Shown here in pieces: positions 36,900-47,000 of a stretch of DNA of 64,000 nucleotides. The notes under the pieces are model-generated. The model searched no databases. It was given only the letters and a program-made list of their open reading frames with translations, and was not told the origin of the DNA. The stretch lies in the NCBI RefSeq assembly GCF_028389875.1, contig NC_084669.1:30058567-30122566 (forward strand), in the 5' to 3' direction. How positions within the stretch are numbered: the first letter of the stretch is position 1; each line of letters starts with the position of its first letter. The translations under genes and the position numbers were made by a program. The stretch is from Rhea pennata (taxonomy: Eukaryota > Chordata > Aves > Rheiformes > Rheidae).

Positions 36900-38220
36900 T
36901 ATTTTTTTTACTTTAATTCAGTGTTACCTGTTGGTTTCCCAGAGGCAGAGGGTGAGCTGGTCGAGACGCGTGGCGGCAGGGCTGTGCCGGTGCTGCGGGA
37001 GCCCCGAGCTCCTCCCAGACGCGCCGCTCCCGGGCTCCTGCTGCACGTGGGCCAGGAGCGGAGCCGCGGAGCGCCGAGGAGCAGCGACCCGGGCGTTTTT
37101 GTGGGGGGGGCGACAAAGCGCCCCACGCACGAGCGTCCCTCAGATTGGGACTGCGCAGGGGAGCAGGCAGCTATAAAATTCGTCTTTAAAGACGCGTGAT
37201 GCCCGGCGCTGGGCTGAACGGCAGCAGTTTCCTGGCGGGGTCGTAAGGGAGAGGCTGAGCCGGCAGCAAACTGGGCAAGTTGCTGCTTGTGCATTTTCCC
37301 ATCGCGGGCGCGCTGGTGCTTTGCTCGCCTGCCGCCGCCGCTTTTCCTGCTGTTTCTCTCCTGTCCTCCTGCGCCGGCAGCGCACGCCGTATTCCCGCTC
37401 CTCGGGCCGAGCGCCCCGCAGCGCGCAGGCGCCCGTGCCGCCGCGCCGGCCCGTCGCCCCAGCGCGCTCCTGGCACCGGTCGTGTCCGAATCGATTTCTA
37501 CCGAGCTTCCTGAGGAACCAAAACTTGTCGTTAACCTCCGTGCTGCTACTTTCCTGGTGGTGTATCAAAGCCAGTATTTAATGTTCGTTCTCAAATGAGG
37601 AAAGCCTATAAGGACTGCTCCATTAGGTGAGATTTAACAGGAGTTATAGGCTTATAGTCTTAGAGATGTATTTAAGAGGGAATAAAGATGTTTTATTACT
37701 ATGTTGTGAGACTTTTTTCCCAGTTTTTCTGTGTTTCAACTTCAGGGGGTTTTAATAAATAAAGAAAAAAAAATCTGTCAATATTGCTAACGCTGACGTG
37801 GCGTATTTCTGCTGACAGTGACGTCTCTCCGGTTGCTCTAAGCGGATGAGACACGGGGGCGGCCCCGGTGGCAGGAGAGGAGGGAGCAGAAAGCTTCTCT
37901 TGCGAGGGCAGTTCACATGCACATTTACAAATTGCCTTCATAACCGTAAGCGTGATACTGATGCATTTTTTTTTTTGCGCCGCTGATGCTCTCTGGGTCC
38001 GTTACTTACCGTCTGCTGACGTGGTGCACGCGCAGCGGCTGCTCCGCCGTTCCCTGGGGCGGCGGTGGGGGAGCCGCCGCCGAGGCGGGACGAGGTTGGG
38101 GCTGCAGCCCCCGAGGCCCAGCTTGTCTCTGCCCCCCAGCGCGAGCCGCTGCTCGCCGGCCTGCGCCCTCGGTCGGCCGCGTGGCCCGATTTCTGCTGGG
38201 GGCTCTGGCGTGAGGCTGCG
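36900..38220. other. CpG-rich patches with CRE-like sites
   Basis: CpG-dense sequence at about 36,950-37,520 and again at 37,980-38,220. TGACGT cores lie at 37,794, 37,819 (TGACGTC) and 38,017. It is far from any recognised 5' end, between two convergent 3' ends. No reading frame here has a recognisable domain. It could be an orphan CpG island or promoter. Confidence 0.5.
37681..37763 (+). terminator. Cluster of AATAAA hexamers, candidate distal CDHR1 poly(A) site
   Basis: AATAAA at 37,681, 37,754 and 37,758, followed by T/G-rich and A-rich sequence. It is about 2.65 kb from the stop, so use by CDHR1 would need a long 3' UTR through a CpG-rich patch. Confidence 0.3.
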
Positions 38221-38398
38221 TAACGGTGGGAGATCATCAGCCTCCCCACACACATGCTTTTGACATTTCGTCTCAAAGTCCTTTTCCAGCCAGAGACACC
38301 AGCCTGCTTAAGTGAGCTTATGCTTGTTTTCTTAAGAAGATTTTATTTAATTAACTTTTTAAAAATTTACAGAGCAAATGCAAGGTTATAAAGTGTCA

Positions 38399-38400
<2 letters not shown>

Positions 38401-38429
<29 letters not shown>
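38401..38429. repeat. T29 homopolymer
   Basis: Twenty-nine T, an A-tail if read on the minus strand, next to the GC-rich segment 38,430-38,700. It could mark a retroposed sequence; no target-site duplication was seen. Confidence 0.9.
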
Positions 38430-38432
<3 letters not shown>

Positions 38433-39216
38433 GGTTGTATTTGTGCATACAGAGGCAAGAAACTACTACAGGTGTGGTTTGGACAGTGTAACGCAGACAG
38501 CCCTGCAGAGAGGTGCCCTGACCGGTGCTGGCCCCCGGCAGCCGGCGCTGGTGCCACGGCGGTGTCGCGGAGCCGGCCGCGGCGTGCCAGCCGCGCGGAG
38601 CGCCCTCGGTGCGGGCCCCGGGGCCGCCCGCGCTGAGCCCGGCCAGGCTGGCGCCCTATGCGCTCCCGCGGGCAGCCTCCAGCGCAGTTTTTAACCGCAG
38701 ACGCATAGAAATAAAGGAGCGGCTGCACCTTCTGAAAATTGGTCGTTTATTATTTTAACACTAAGAATTGCTTGCAAGGGTGTGAATGCCAGTGGAAGTC
38801 AGCACAGGCAAAACACGCAGCTGGGCTAAAGCGCTGTGCGCGGAGGAGGGACGCGGGAGGAGGGGGTGCAGGTCGGACGCACGGAAACAGCACGGAAATA
38901 AATAGGGACGTCTAGCTTGTGCCACCAAAACGCACCTAGCAAGCCACACTGCTACAAAGCAAAACCTCACGTTAGGCTTTATCGCTGCTTAAAGCTGAGG
39001 CGTCTGCTCGGGTTGGCTGTTGCTGACGGCAGCACGTGGTGACCAGGCTTGCGGGGCCCTGGCCGCCCGCTGTGGTGGCGCTGCAAAGCGTGAGCCGCTC
39101 CGAGAGCAGTGGCCTGGTGCTTTCACAGGCTTTTTCCCACCCTTTTTTTAAATTCCTTTTTTGTTTTTTGCTTCTAAAGAGAGATACAGAGATTCTTTTA
39201 CTCAGTGACTGCATGG

Positions 39217-39226
39217 TTTATTTATT
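39217..39226 (-). terminator. Candidate LRIT2 poly(A) signal (overlapping AATAAA)
   Basis: On the minus strand the sequence reads AATAAATAAA, about 370 bases past the LRIT2 stop and the first AATAAA met downstream. The position and duplicate hexamer make it a plausible LRIT2 polyadenylation signal. Confidence 0.45.
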
Positions 39227-39402
39227 TTTTTTTTTAATGCACACACGTGTATGGAGCAGTCACTGCAAAAAAAGAAATCTCACAAACACTTGAATGTTAT
39301 TAGAAAATATATACTTATATACCGAAAAATATTTGTAATCATCTGTCTGAGCTTGAGAAATATTTTAGAGCCCTTAATGTTAATTGGCTGCTTAAATCTG
39401 AC

Positions 39403-39424
39403 AAAAAAAAAAAAAAAAAAAAAA
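39403..39424. repeat. A22 homopolymer
   Basis: Twenty-two A in the predicted LRIT2 3' UTR (read as T on the transcript strand). Confidence 0.9.
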
Positions 39425-39467
39425 CAGTAACCCTCCCCAGAGCTGTAGTCCTGGTGATGCTGAGTAG

Positions 39468-39518
39468 TGTGTGCACACGCGCGTGTGTGTGTGTGTGTGT
39501 GTACACACACACACACAC
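39468..39518. repeat. (GT)n-(AC)n palindromic dinucleotide repeat
   Basis: Alternating purine-pyrimidine sequence, (GT)n running straight into (AC)n, so the two halves are reverse complements. It lies just after the LRIT2 stop, in the predicted 3' UTR, and can form a hairpin or Z-DNA. Confidence 0.9.
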
Positions 39519-39593
39519 CTCTACTTACAGATAGATGGATTGATATCGTGAGCCCTGCAGTCCCCGCAGCAGCAGGGCGCGTGGCCGGCGGGG

Positions 39594-40441
39594 CTAGTAG
39601 AGGTCAGCGCTGTTCCTGTGGCCGGGCCGGGCCTTGCCGGGGCGCTCGGGCTCCTCGCGCGCCCGGGGCGGGTGCTTGCCGGTGCCGGCGGCGGGGCCGG
39701 CGCCGGAGCCGGGGCGGCAGAGCCCCTCCTCGCTGCCGGCAGGCAGGCTGTCGAGGCTGCTGTCGCGGCCGCCCCGCGGCGCCCGGTCCCCGCGGCGGCC
39801 CCGGCGGCAGGGCGCCAGCCCGCGGGCCAGGCAGCCGGGCCGGGCCTCGGCGGTGCAGGCGTACATGCCGGCGGGCACCGCCAGCACCATGGCGCAGACG
39901 ATGACCACGATGTGGATGAGCTTCTCCCGCTGCTCCAGCTGGCTGACGTCGCTGCCCGTGACGAAGACGACGCACTGGCCCTTGCGGGGCACCTGGTCGC
40001 GCACGGCCACGCACACCTCGTACTTGGTGGCGGGCAGCAGGTCGCCCACGGAGTAGGTGTGGATGCCGGGGCCCACGGAGACCGTGTCCTTGCGGGCGGC
40101 ATCGTAGCGGCCCAGGTGCAGCGTGTACCAGGTGTCGCCGGGCTCGGCGGCCGCCGCGCGCCACTCCAGCGTGATGCCGTACACCGTCTGCTTGGCGATG
40201 CGCACCTCCACATGGGCGCCACTCTCGGCACCGCCGGGCCCCGGGGGCCCCACCGTGGCGGCGGCGGTGGCAGTGGTGCCGGCGGCGGCTGGCGGCGCCC
40301 CGACCTGCAGCGCGATGGCGACGGAGGCGTTGCCCAGGAAGTTGGCGGCGGCGCAGGTATAGCTGCCGGCGTCGGCGGGCCGGGCGGCCGGGATGCGCAG
40401 CTCCGAGCGCACCGTCTCCTCGCCCACCAGCTGCGTGGACA
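39594..40441 (-). CDS. LRIT2: LRIT2 exon 3: second half of Ig, FN3, membrane helix, tail
   Basis: The acceptor is cccctgctgcag|tg after a tract that is nearly all C. It encodes [19 protein letters not shown], the FN3 part [13 protein letters not shown]...[20 protein letters not shown], and the helix [20 protein letters not shown]; the stop is at 39,594-39,596. The exon is extremely GC- and CpG-rich, with Ala/Gly/Pro/Arg expansions in the linker and tail. Confidence 0.95.
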
Positions 40442-41540
40442 CTGCAGCAGGGGGGGGGGGTCAGCACCTGCCACCCCCCCCCACCCCCGCCGCCAGCACA
40501 GCCAAGGGGCTGCCGCCGGCCTCTGCCCACCACGGGCAGCATGTTGAGCGCAGCGTGACTCGTGGGGTGCCAGGGTGCCGCTCTGGCCACAAGCCCCAGT
40601 TGCCATCAGAGCCACGCACGGGAACCGGTTCACTCTCAGCAGGCTCCGGTCCGGGGGCCGGGGCGAGGTGACAAGGGGCTGTTGGCCCCGAGACGACCCG
40701 CAATTTTGAGCCACATATGAAGGCACCCTGGCAGCCATCCGCATCAGGACACAGGGCCAGAAAAAGCCTGTATGTGATCGGCTCAGGCCGTGGCTGGGGA
40801 AATACGCACGCGGGCTGCTGAACACCGAGAGCAGAGCAAGCGCGAGGTGCCTGGCTAAAGCTGCCCTGCGCAAGGAGCGGGCACGTGGGCAGCGCTGCGC
40901 TCGGGCGCCTTGCCCTGGGGAGCAGCGCAGCCCGGCCCGCCGGCGGCTCCGGTGCAGAAGGACAGAACCGCGCTGGGGGCCGGTAAGGGCCTGCCGGAGG
41001 GAAAGGGCCTGGTATCACGCAGCCCCGATGAACCACATCATAGGTAACCGCCGGGGTTTCCTGCAGACTGGCAGTACCTATGGGTGGCTGCAGAACGGCC
41101 GAGTGGATGCTGTCAGGCCCCAGGGCTTTGGGGGCTCCGTGGCTTGGATTGTTCTTGAGAAAGATACAGGGGAATAGTACAGCAGTACACACGCATTGGG
41201 GTGTGCATGCTCACACACACACACAGTACATTCATAAAGGCACACGCGCGCACACACACACACACACACAAATATATACATAAACACACAAGCATGCATG
41301 CGCACATGCGCGCACACGCGCACACACACACACACACACTATATATGTGTGTATGTGTGTGTATATATATATACACACACATGCTTGTGCATGCATGTGT
41401 ATGCACACACACACATGCTGAGCTGCACCTAAATTATTTGTATACAATACATAACTATTTACACACTTATCCATATATGTATATATATTAAACAAAAATA
41501 CCACATTTATTATAACACACACACACACGTATGTACATAT

Positions 41541-41571
<31 letters not shown>

Positions 41572-43165
41572 AAATATATACGTATTATTAATAGTTCTTG
41601 CATCATGTATTACGCTGAAGGAGCTACTAATAAAAAGCCACACATCATAACTACATAAAAAAAGTGAGGCCCTGCTCCTTCAGTGTTTGCCCAAGCCCCT
41701 TCTTGAACCAGCTCTTCCCAGGCCAGTCAAGGAGCTCAGACAGGCCACATGGGAAAGGTTGTTTGGGTTATTGTAACACTCAACTGTAATGCTCCAGACA
41801 GCCTGGGAATTTGTGTGGTGAGCTAGCCTGAAGGCCTGCATACTTAGAATAGCAAAACATAAATTAAAAAATAATATGGCTGTGCTTACCATTAAATGCC
41901 CTTAAAAGTTTGAGTGCGTAGGTCCACCAGACAGCTGGAGAAGGGCTGGCTTGCACATAGCAGGTCAGGGTGACGTTCAGCCCCACGGGGACTGTCAGGT
42001 TGGTGTCAAGGGCTGAGGTGAGCGGCTTCATGCAGCTGTTGAGCTCTACTTCATGGAAGAACTTCCCTGCCCTGAATTTCGGGCTTGAACAAGTTAAATA
42101 AGAATTCATCAGAATAATAGGTGGGCCAATGGATTTGATAAACTGGACAAATCCCCTCAAGCGACAGTCACAAATCCATGGGTTGTCATGAAGGGCCAGG
42201 ACAGCATTGGCAGTATGGTCCATTCTCCCTCCTGCCTGCTGGCTCCTCTGGTAGATGGGCCAGCTGGAGAAGACATCCCTGGAAATTACAGTAAGCTGAT
42301 TTGAGGATAGATCTAAATAGGTCAGGTTGGCCAGATACCTGAGTGCGTGTTCAGGAAGGACATCCAGCCGGTTGTGCTTCAGATCCAGGATTTTCAGAGC
42401 TGGGGTGTCTTGAAATGCTGTCCATGGCACTGAGCTTAATTTGTTTCCTTGCAACCGGAGCTCCTTCAAGGCCTGTAGATCTTCTAGGCTCTTCAGGTGC
42501 ATAACCGTGATGTTGTTAAAATTGAGCCAAAGGTACTCCAAGGCACTGACATTTGAAAACGAACCGCGAGGCAATTCTGTTAGGTGAGAGTTTTCTATTC
42601 TAATTTTTCTGATGTCTTGAGGTATGTTTTCAGGGATCTTTGTCAGCAGTGCAGACATGCAGAGCAAATTCCTGAAGAGGAAACCAGAAATTTCACCAAG
42701 TCACACACAGTGGTCATGGCTAACAAATCAGTTCTTGGTACAGTTCAACTGGCATTCAAAGACCTGTAAGGTACTACATATAGGGCAATGCATTCTCAAC
42801 AATACATCCTCCAATCTGTTTTTACATGCAGTTTTCCCACAAAGAATGCAATTAATGCATAAAAATTAGTACATATGCAACTACATAACTGAGAAATCTT
42901 ATTATATGCTCAAGCTAATAATATACAAGTATTAGAGGCAGCATACCATGCAGCCATCTGCTTGGTTTTAGTTCTCACAGCAGTAGTGAATCTATATGGG
43001 GAATTTCCAAAGGGTTTCACTGAGGCTAGGACTAGGTATCTAGCTTTCTTACCTTCCAAAATTGTCTTTAGAACAAGAGCATCCAGCGACACAAGATGAA
43101 AGAGATGATGGGTTTATCTTGTGAAAGGCCAGAAGAAGAAGAAAAATGTGAAAAATACGGCCCAT
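39594..43165 (-). CDS. LRIT2: LRIT2, leucine-rich repeat / Ig / FN3 membrane protein, complete
   Basis: A retina-enriched type I membrane protein and paralogue of LRIT1; its precise role is little known. Coding exons on the minus strand are 43,165-43,053, 42,671-41,890 and 40,441-39,594. They sum to 1,743 bases, 580 residues plus stop (human about 550). Signal peptide [14 protein letters not shown] matches human MASVFHYFLLVLVF. Then come LRRNT cysteines (SSCVAGCSC), about five LRRs ([50 protein letters not shown]), LRRCT from DNPWICDC at about residue 200 to Cys251, an Ig domain (Cys275-Cys328), an Ala/Gly/Pro linker at about 346-375, FN3 at about 376-461, and a membrane helix at about 474-494. 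The Arg/Gly-rich tail ends NSADLY. All splices are GT-AG with split Arg and Val codons, as in LRIT1. Confidence 0.95.
40450..40492. repeat. G11 run and nearby C-runs at the LRIT2 exon 3 acceptor
   Basis: On the + strand eleven G are followed within 30 bases by C9 and C5 runs. On the transcript strand the C-run forms the pyrimidine tract of the exon 3 acceptor. Confidence 0.85.
41190..41580. repeat. Long compound CA/TG/TA microsatellite block
   Basis: Nearly 400 bases of alternating (CA)n, (CG)/(CA), (TG)n and (TA)n arrays with short interruptions (about 41,211-41,420 and 41,466-41,575). It is alternating purine-pyrimidine almost throughout, inside LRIT2 intron 2. It produces several His/Thr/Cys/Val-rich open frames that are not genes. 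Confidence 0.9.
41890..42671 (-). CDS. LRIT2: LRIT2 exon 2: leucine-rich repeats, LRRCT and first half of Ig
   Basis: The acceptor is tttcctcttcag|g and the donor aat g|gtaagc. It includes [17 protein letters not shown], close to human VRIENSPLFEMPQGSF, and ends in the Ig strand [14 protein letters not shown]. Base composition is ordinary, unlike exon 3. Confidence 0.96.
42672..43052 (-). other. LRIT2 intron 1
   Basis: 381 bases, GT-AG, AT-rich; nothing else seen. A short stretch on the minus strand reading FECQLNCTK resembles an LRRNT cysteine pattern but stops at once. Confidence 0.85.
43053..43165 (-). CDS. LRIT2: LRIT2 exon 1: start codon, signal peptide, LRRNT start
   Basis: ATG at 43,165-43,163, then 37 codons plus two bases. 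The donor is gga ag|gtaaga. CSKDNFG+R aligns with human CSEESFGR directly before the splice. The frame joins exon 2 as R-NLLCMS. The ATG was chosen because a hydrophobic signal segment follows immediately and the length matches human. Confidence 0.92.
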
Positions 43166-43718
43166 ATTCTCCTTTAAGAAAGCACTGTGCGGGTTTTGCT
43201 CCAAACATGCCCACAGCCTCCAAGGAGCAAATCCTATTAGCTGTAATCTTCCCTGACGCAGAAATAAATCCTGCCAGGGACCAGACCCTAAAAAAAAAGC
43301 ATGTAATATGGTTCGTAGCCTGTGCCAAGGTGCTAAAAATCACCTCTGGGACCACTCTTCGTATTTATTCTTTAGCCATAGAGGTTTTGACCAAAAAGTG
43401 TTCATTTGGACATTAATACCTAAATGGGTACCTGGAGCCAAAAGTACTTCTGTTACCAAGCATACACAAGTAGTCAGCACATCTACATGCTATTTTTTTT
43501 CAATAGATCTCACGCAAGCTCCAATATTTCAATGGCATTCCTAAAAATAGAAAACCTAAGGGCCAGACTTCACGGCTATAATTTGGCTTTTGATAGTACC
43601 TTATTTCATCATCAGTCCCCAAAAATGACTACAGCCATTTGCAGGGTGTACTATTAAACATGGTGAGCAAGACCCTTATTCGTAAAACTTTTAGTCAGTG
43701 CAGTAGAGAACACACTTC

Positions 43719-43737
43719 TTTTTTTTTGGGGGGGGGG
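43719..43737. repeat. T9G10 homopolymer pair
   Basis: Nine T directly followed by ten G; a simple-sequence tract upstream of LRIT2. Confidence 0.85.
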
Positions 43738-43995
43738 CGCTTTTTAGCTATCCCCACTCTCAAGTGATGATTCAAAAAACAACAACATAGTTGTAGCCTG
43801 TTCTGTTTGGCCTCCTCTAGAAAAAGCATATTTTTTGAAGTTCATATCTATGATTTAAACATAAAATATCAGTGCTATTTCATCCTTTTAAGTTGTCTGG
43901 ATTCTTCTGCAAGATGTATGCCTAATGCCCTTCAGCCACTTTGAAAAATTCAGTTTAGATTTCTTAATTTCATGAGAAGGTATTTGGAGTACCTA

Positions 43996-44052
43996 GTTTT
44001 TTTTTTTGTTTGTTTGTTTGTTTGTTTGTTTTGTTTTTTGGTTTTTTTTTTT
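43996..44052. repeat. T-rich (GTTT)n repeat
   Basis: T-runs with about six GTTT units; possibly the tail of a minus-strand retroposon, but no body was recognised. Confidence 0.85.
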
Positions 44053-47000
44053 CCCTCCCCAGAAACAGCAGTTTTCACTTGTAATTTCGGGTGACAAGGT
44101 GTTCTTCTGGGGCCATCTAGCGTGCAGGGGTTTTATTACAGCCTGCTGAAGGCGTCACACCGCCGGAAAAAGGGCTTAACCTCATTGCCAATAAGTGTGA
44201 AGCTGGGTCACAAATCAAGATTAGCCTGAACCTACTTAACCTCTAACCTACACGACCAGGATAGAAAAATATTTATAGCATCCTGTGACAGCTTAACACT
44301 ATACATGGCTTCCAGGCACGGGGCAATAACGTGGCCAGTGTAATCACTGAAGATATAGGATGGCGGTTGCAACTTTTAAATGAGCGAGTGCTTCGATTTC
44401 AGCAGTGGCAGGAACAGCAACAAAATGAACTAGGGGAGACCCGATCTCCCCCCTGGACAATTTCTTGATTGCCTCCAGGATCCTGGCAATAGGCTGGGCC
44501 GTGTCACCTGCCATTGGCGTCCCTCCTACAGGGCCTGGAGGGAGGGTCCAAAAGTACTTTGTAATTAATGATACTCTGCTCTTTTTCAAGAAAGACCTTT
44601 TTGAACACATGAATTATTAAGTATTAATGGATTTATAGACAGAGTACAAAAACTATTGATTTTTTTTTCCCCTCATGTGTATTATTTTTGGCCACGCTAC
44701 AGGGGTATCATAATGCCCAATGTCCTGAAATGCAGCAAGTAAAATTTTAATCACACTTTTCTGATAGAAAGAAATGCATTAAATTGAATAAGTTGGTTGA
44801 TTAGCAAAAAGAGAATTGCAGTTGTTTTGGTCTCATCTTCCACATGAGCTCTACTCCCAGTCCCGCCCATCTTCCACAAGGCTGGAAAAGAACCTTACAA
44901 GGAGTGGTCTGAAAGAAAAGTCTCTTACAGTGAGAGTCTGAGAAGAAAAGAAAAATAAAAAAAATCCCCTAACAGCATTAGCTGCAGCCTTGCTGTTTAC
45001 GCTCTACACCTACAGGACTGGGGTTCTGTCGTCTCTTCAATTCAGCTCAGTTTATGCCTGCTTGTAAATTTAATGGTCACTTTTGTGACAGCAGATGTCC
45101 ACTCAGTTCAGCTGCTCTTTAATGTCATGTGGCATCTTGGCTGAAGCCAAAATGCAGAACAAGCTGTCTAAAACCCAAGCTGTCAAAATAAATTTCCATA
45201 GAGATATTATCCACTAATCTATGGGAAGTGGAATTTAAAAGATCACACATTGCCAAAGCAAACGCCAAAAGGGAGCAGCACACACTGTGTGCTCTGAGCA
45301 ATGGGGAGAGATTCAAACTCCTCCAGCTTGAAACAACGAGCACTCACAGGTCTGTAAGAAATCAAGTCCAGGCTGCTAATTGAGATTTGCCATGCACATA
45401 CCAGAGCTATCACCATCTAAAATCCTTGCTACAGAGGCTATATGAGGTGAAGGCTGGGGTAGGGCCTAATAGTTCAGCTATGATGTGTGTAACACCAAAC
45501 AGTGCAGGACTGATAAAAGCAGCTTTGATATAAAGAATAAGGTGAAGTGAAAAGGAAAGGAAAATTAGCTACAGAGGCTGCGACTTCTCCAGGAAAGACT
45601 GCTCAGGATGACGACGGGTGATGCAACTCCATGTCATCATCAAGGCACAACATGTGCCTAAAGTTGCTCACAAAGCCAACACCCAGGAAAGGACGAGGTG
45701 AAGGAAACATAACCTTTCCCAGCAAAGCAACACACCAGCTACACGAATGTCTTCAACAGTCCTCAAATGTGTTGGTTGCACGTGTCGAATGGTCCTTGTC
45801 AACAGGAGGCTGTTAGCAGTTGCATGTGAGGGTTTCGTCTGGGCGCTGCTGTCAGGGGAGGCGCTGACACGTGGGACCAGCTGATGTGCAGCACCGGCTT
45901 GATCTGCAGGTTGTGCAAACATGCACGGCCTCGGGGCCAAAGGCAGGCTCAGTCTCTGACGCCACTGCGAAGGCCACCGCTCCTGGCCTCTCCAGCAGCT
46001 TAGAGCAAGGCCTGCAAGACTTCTCTTTCACAGTAGCAGCTGTACAAGCCTGCAGCTCTCTTCCCATCGCCCCAGCCAGGTGCCTCCACGGTCCTGCAGC
46101 TCCAGCCCAGCGTGTGTTCGGCCATGGCGAGGCCAGGAGGACATCAGCAAGTAACGTATGAAACTCGGTAGAGGCACAACACCTTCCTCCCCTGGCCACG
46201 GTTGAGCAGAAGGCAACAGTATTCCCTCCAGCTGGTCTCTCACGCCCGGGGGCCTGTGCACTCATTTCTCAACAGTTTGACTTTCGTCGGCGATTTTAAA
46301 ATACTTTTTTTCATTTTGACTCAAAGGAGAGTAAATTGGGGGCAATTCTTTTGCTCTGTTCTGGGCAACAATCTGTTTTCTTCTGACAGACTTTGAAGCT
46401 GATGCAGCTCCCACTGAGCCACATATTACTTTAGCCCTGAATGATGTTTAAAGACATCCTGAAGCTTGCTAGATATTCCCAGAGCACGGCTGATATTGAG
46501 GCACTTTGATGTCAATTTTCAGGGGCTTTTTAACCTTTAGGTTTTATTTTACCATTTGAACACTTTCAAAATCATTCTTCAATGATGTCTTCAATTCTTC
46601 AATTCATTTTTGAAAATGTATTGAAAAATGTTTTACTCTCCTTTCTTGACATTTTTCAGTTCCTCTCTGTTTTCTTTTCACAAGTCTTTTTTTATATATA
46701 TGCACATGAACACTTTTATGTCCTGCATTTTCCAGTCATTTACAGACCTTTTAGACTAGTCTCTCTGGGCAGACAGAAATAAATGTGAGAGTGAATGCAT
46801 CTAACAACATTACAGCCCTTCCAACATGTTTAAATCACATTTTGGAAATAAAGTGTTTATCAGCCTGGACAATACTTTGCATCCATGGAATTTGTTTTAT
46901 ACATATATTCAGTTAAAGTTATTTGAAAAAACTTCACAATTTAGAGTCCCTATTAGCTTATGTTTGAATCTATTACTTGTCAGATAATCTGAATACTTTT

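Larger units (their letters stand above)
35031..39593. other. CDHR1/LRIT2 convergent intergenic region and 3' UTRs
   Basis: It holds the CDHR1 3' UTR on the left and the LRIT2 3' UTR on the right. Between them are the CpG-rich patches at 36,900-37,520, 37,980-38,220 and 38,500-38,700, a tetranucleotide repeat, T29 and A22 runs. Many long open frames here are GC-driven and show no known domain. Confidence 0.75.
40442..41889 (-). other. LRIT2 intron 2
   Basis: It contains the C-rich tract and G11 run by the exon 3 acceptor, GC-rich sequence to about 41,050, and the long CA/TA microsatellite block at 41,190-41,580. Confidence 0.85.

Noticed and set aside
39618..40547. 309-codon + strand open frame opposite LRIT2 exon 3
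   Set aside because: Gly/Ala/His-rich antisense shadow of the very GC-rich LRIT2 exon; stops are rare at this composition and no domain is present.
39521..40873. 450-codon minus-strand frame across LRIT2 exon 3 and its intron
   Set aside because: It is in a different frame from the LRIT2 protein, runs through the acceptor into intron sequence and is low complexity.
41078..41606. Several Cys/Val/His/Thr-rich frames
   Set aside because: Translations of CA/TG/TA microsatellites, not genes.
42720..42790. Alternative LRIT2 first exon reading FECQLNCTK
   Set aside because: It lacks the third LRRNT cysteine, a donor and a signal peptide; the exon at 43,053-43,165 fits fully and matches human.
45852..46265. 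137-codon minus-strand frame in the LRIT2-LRIT1 gap
   Set aside because: Moderately GC-rich chance frame, Cys/Ala-rich, with no recognised domain or splice context.
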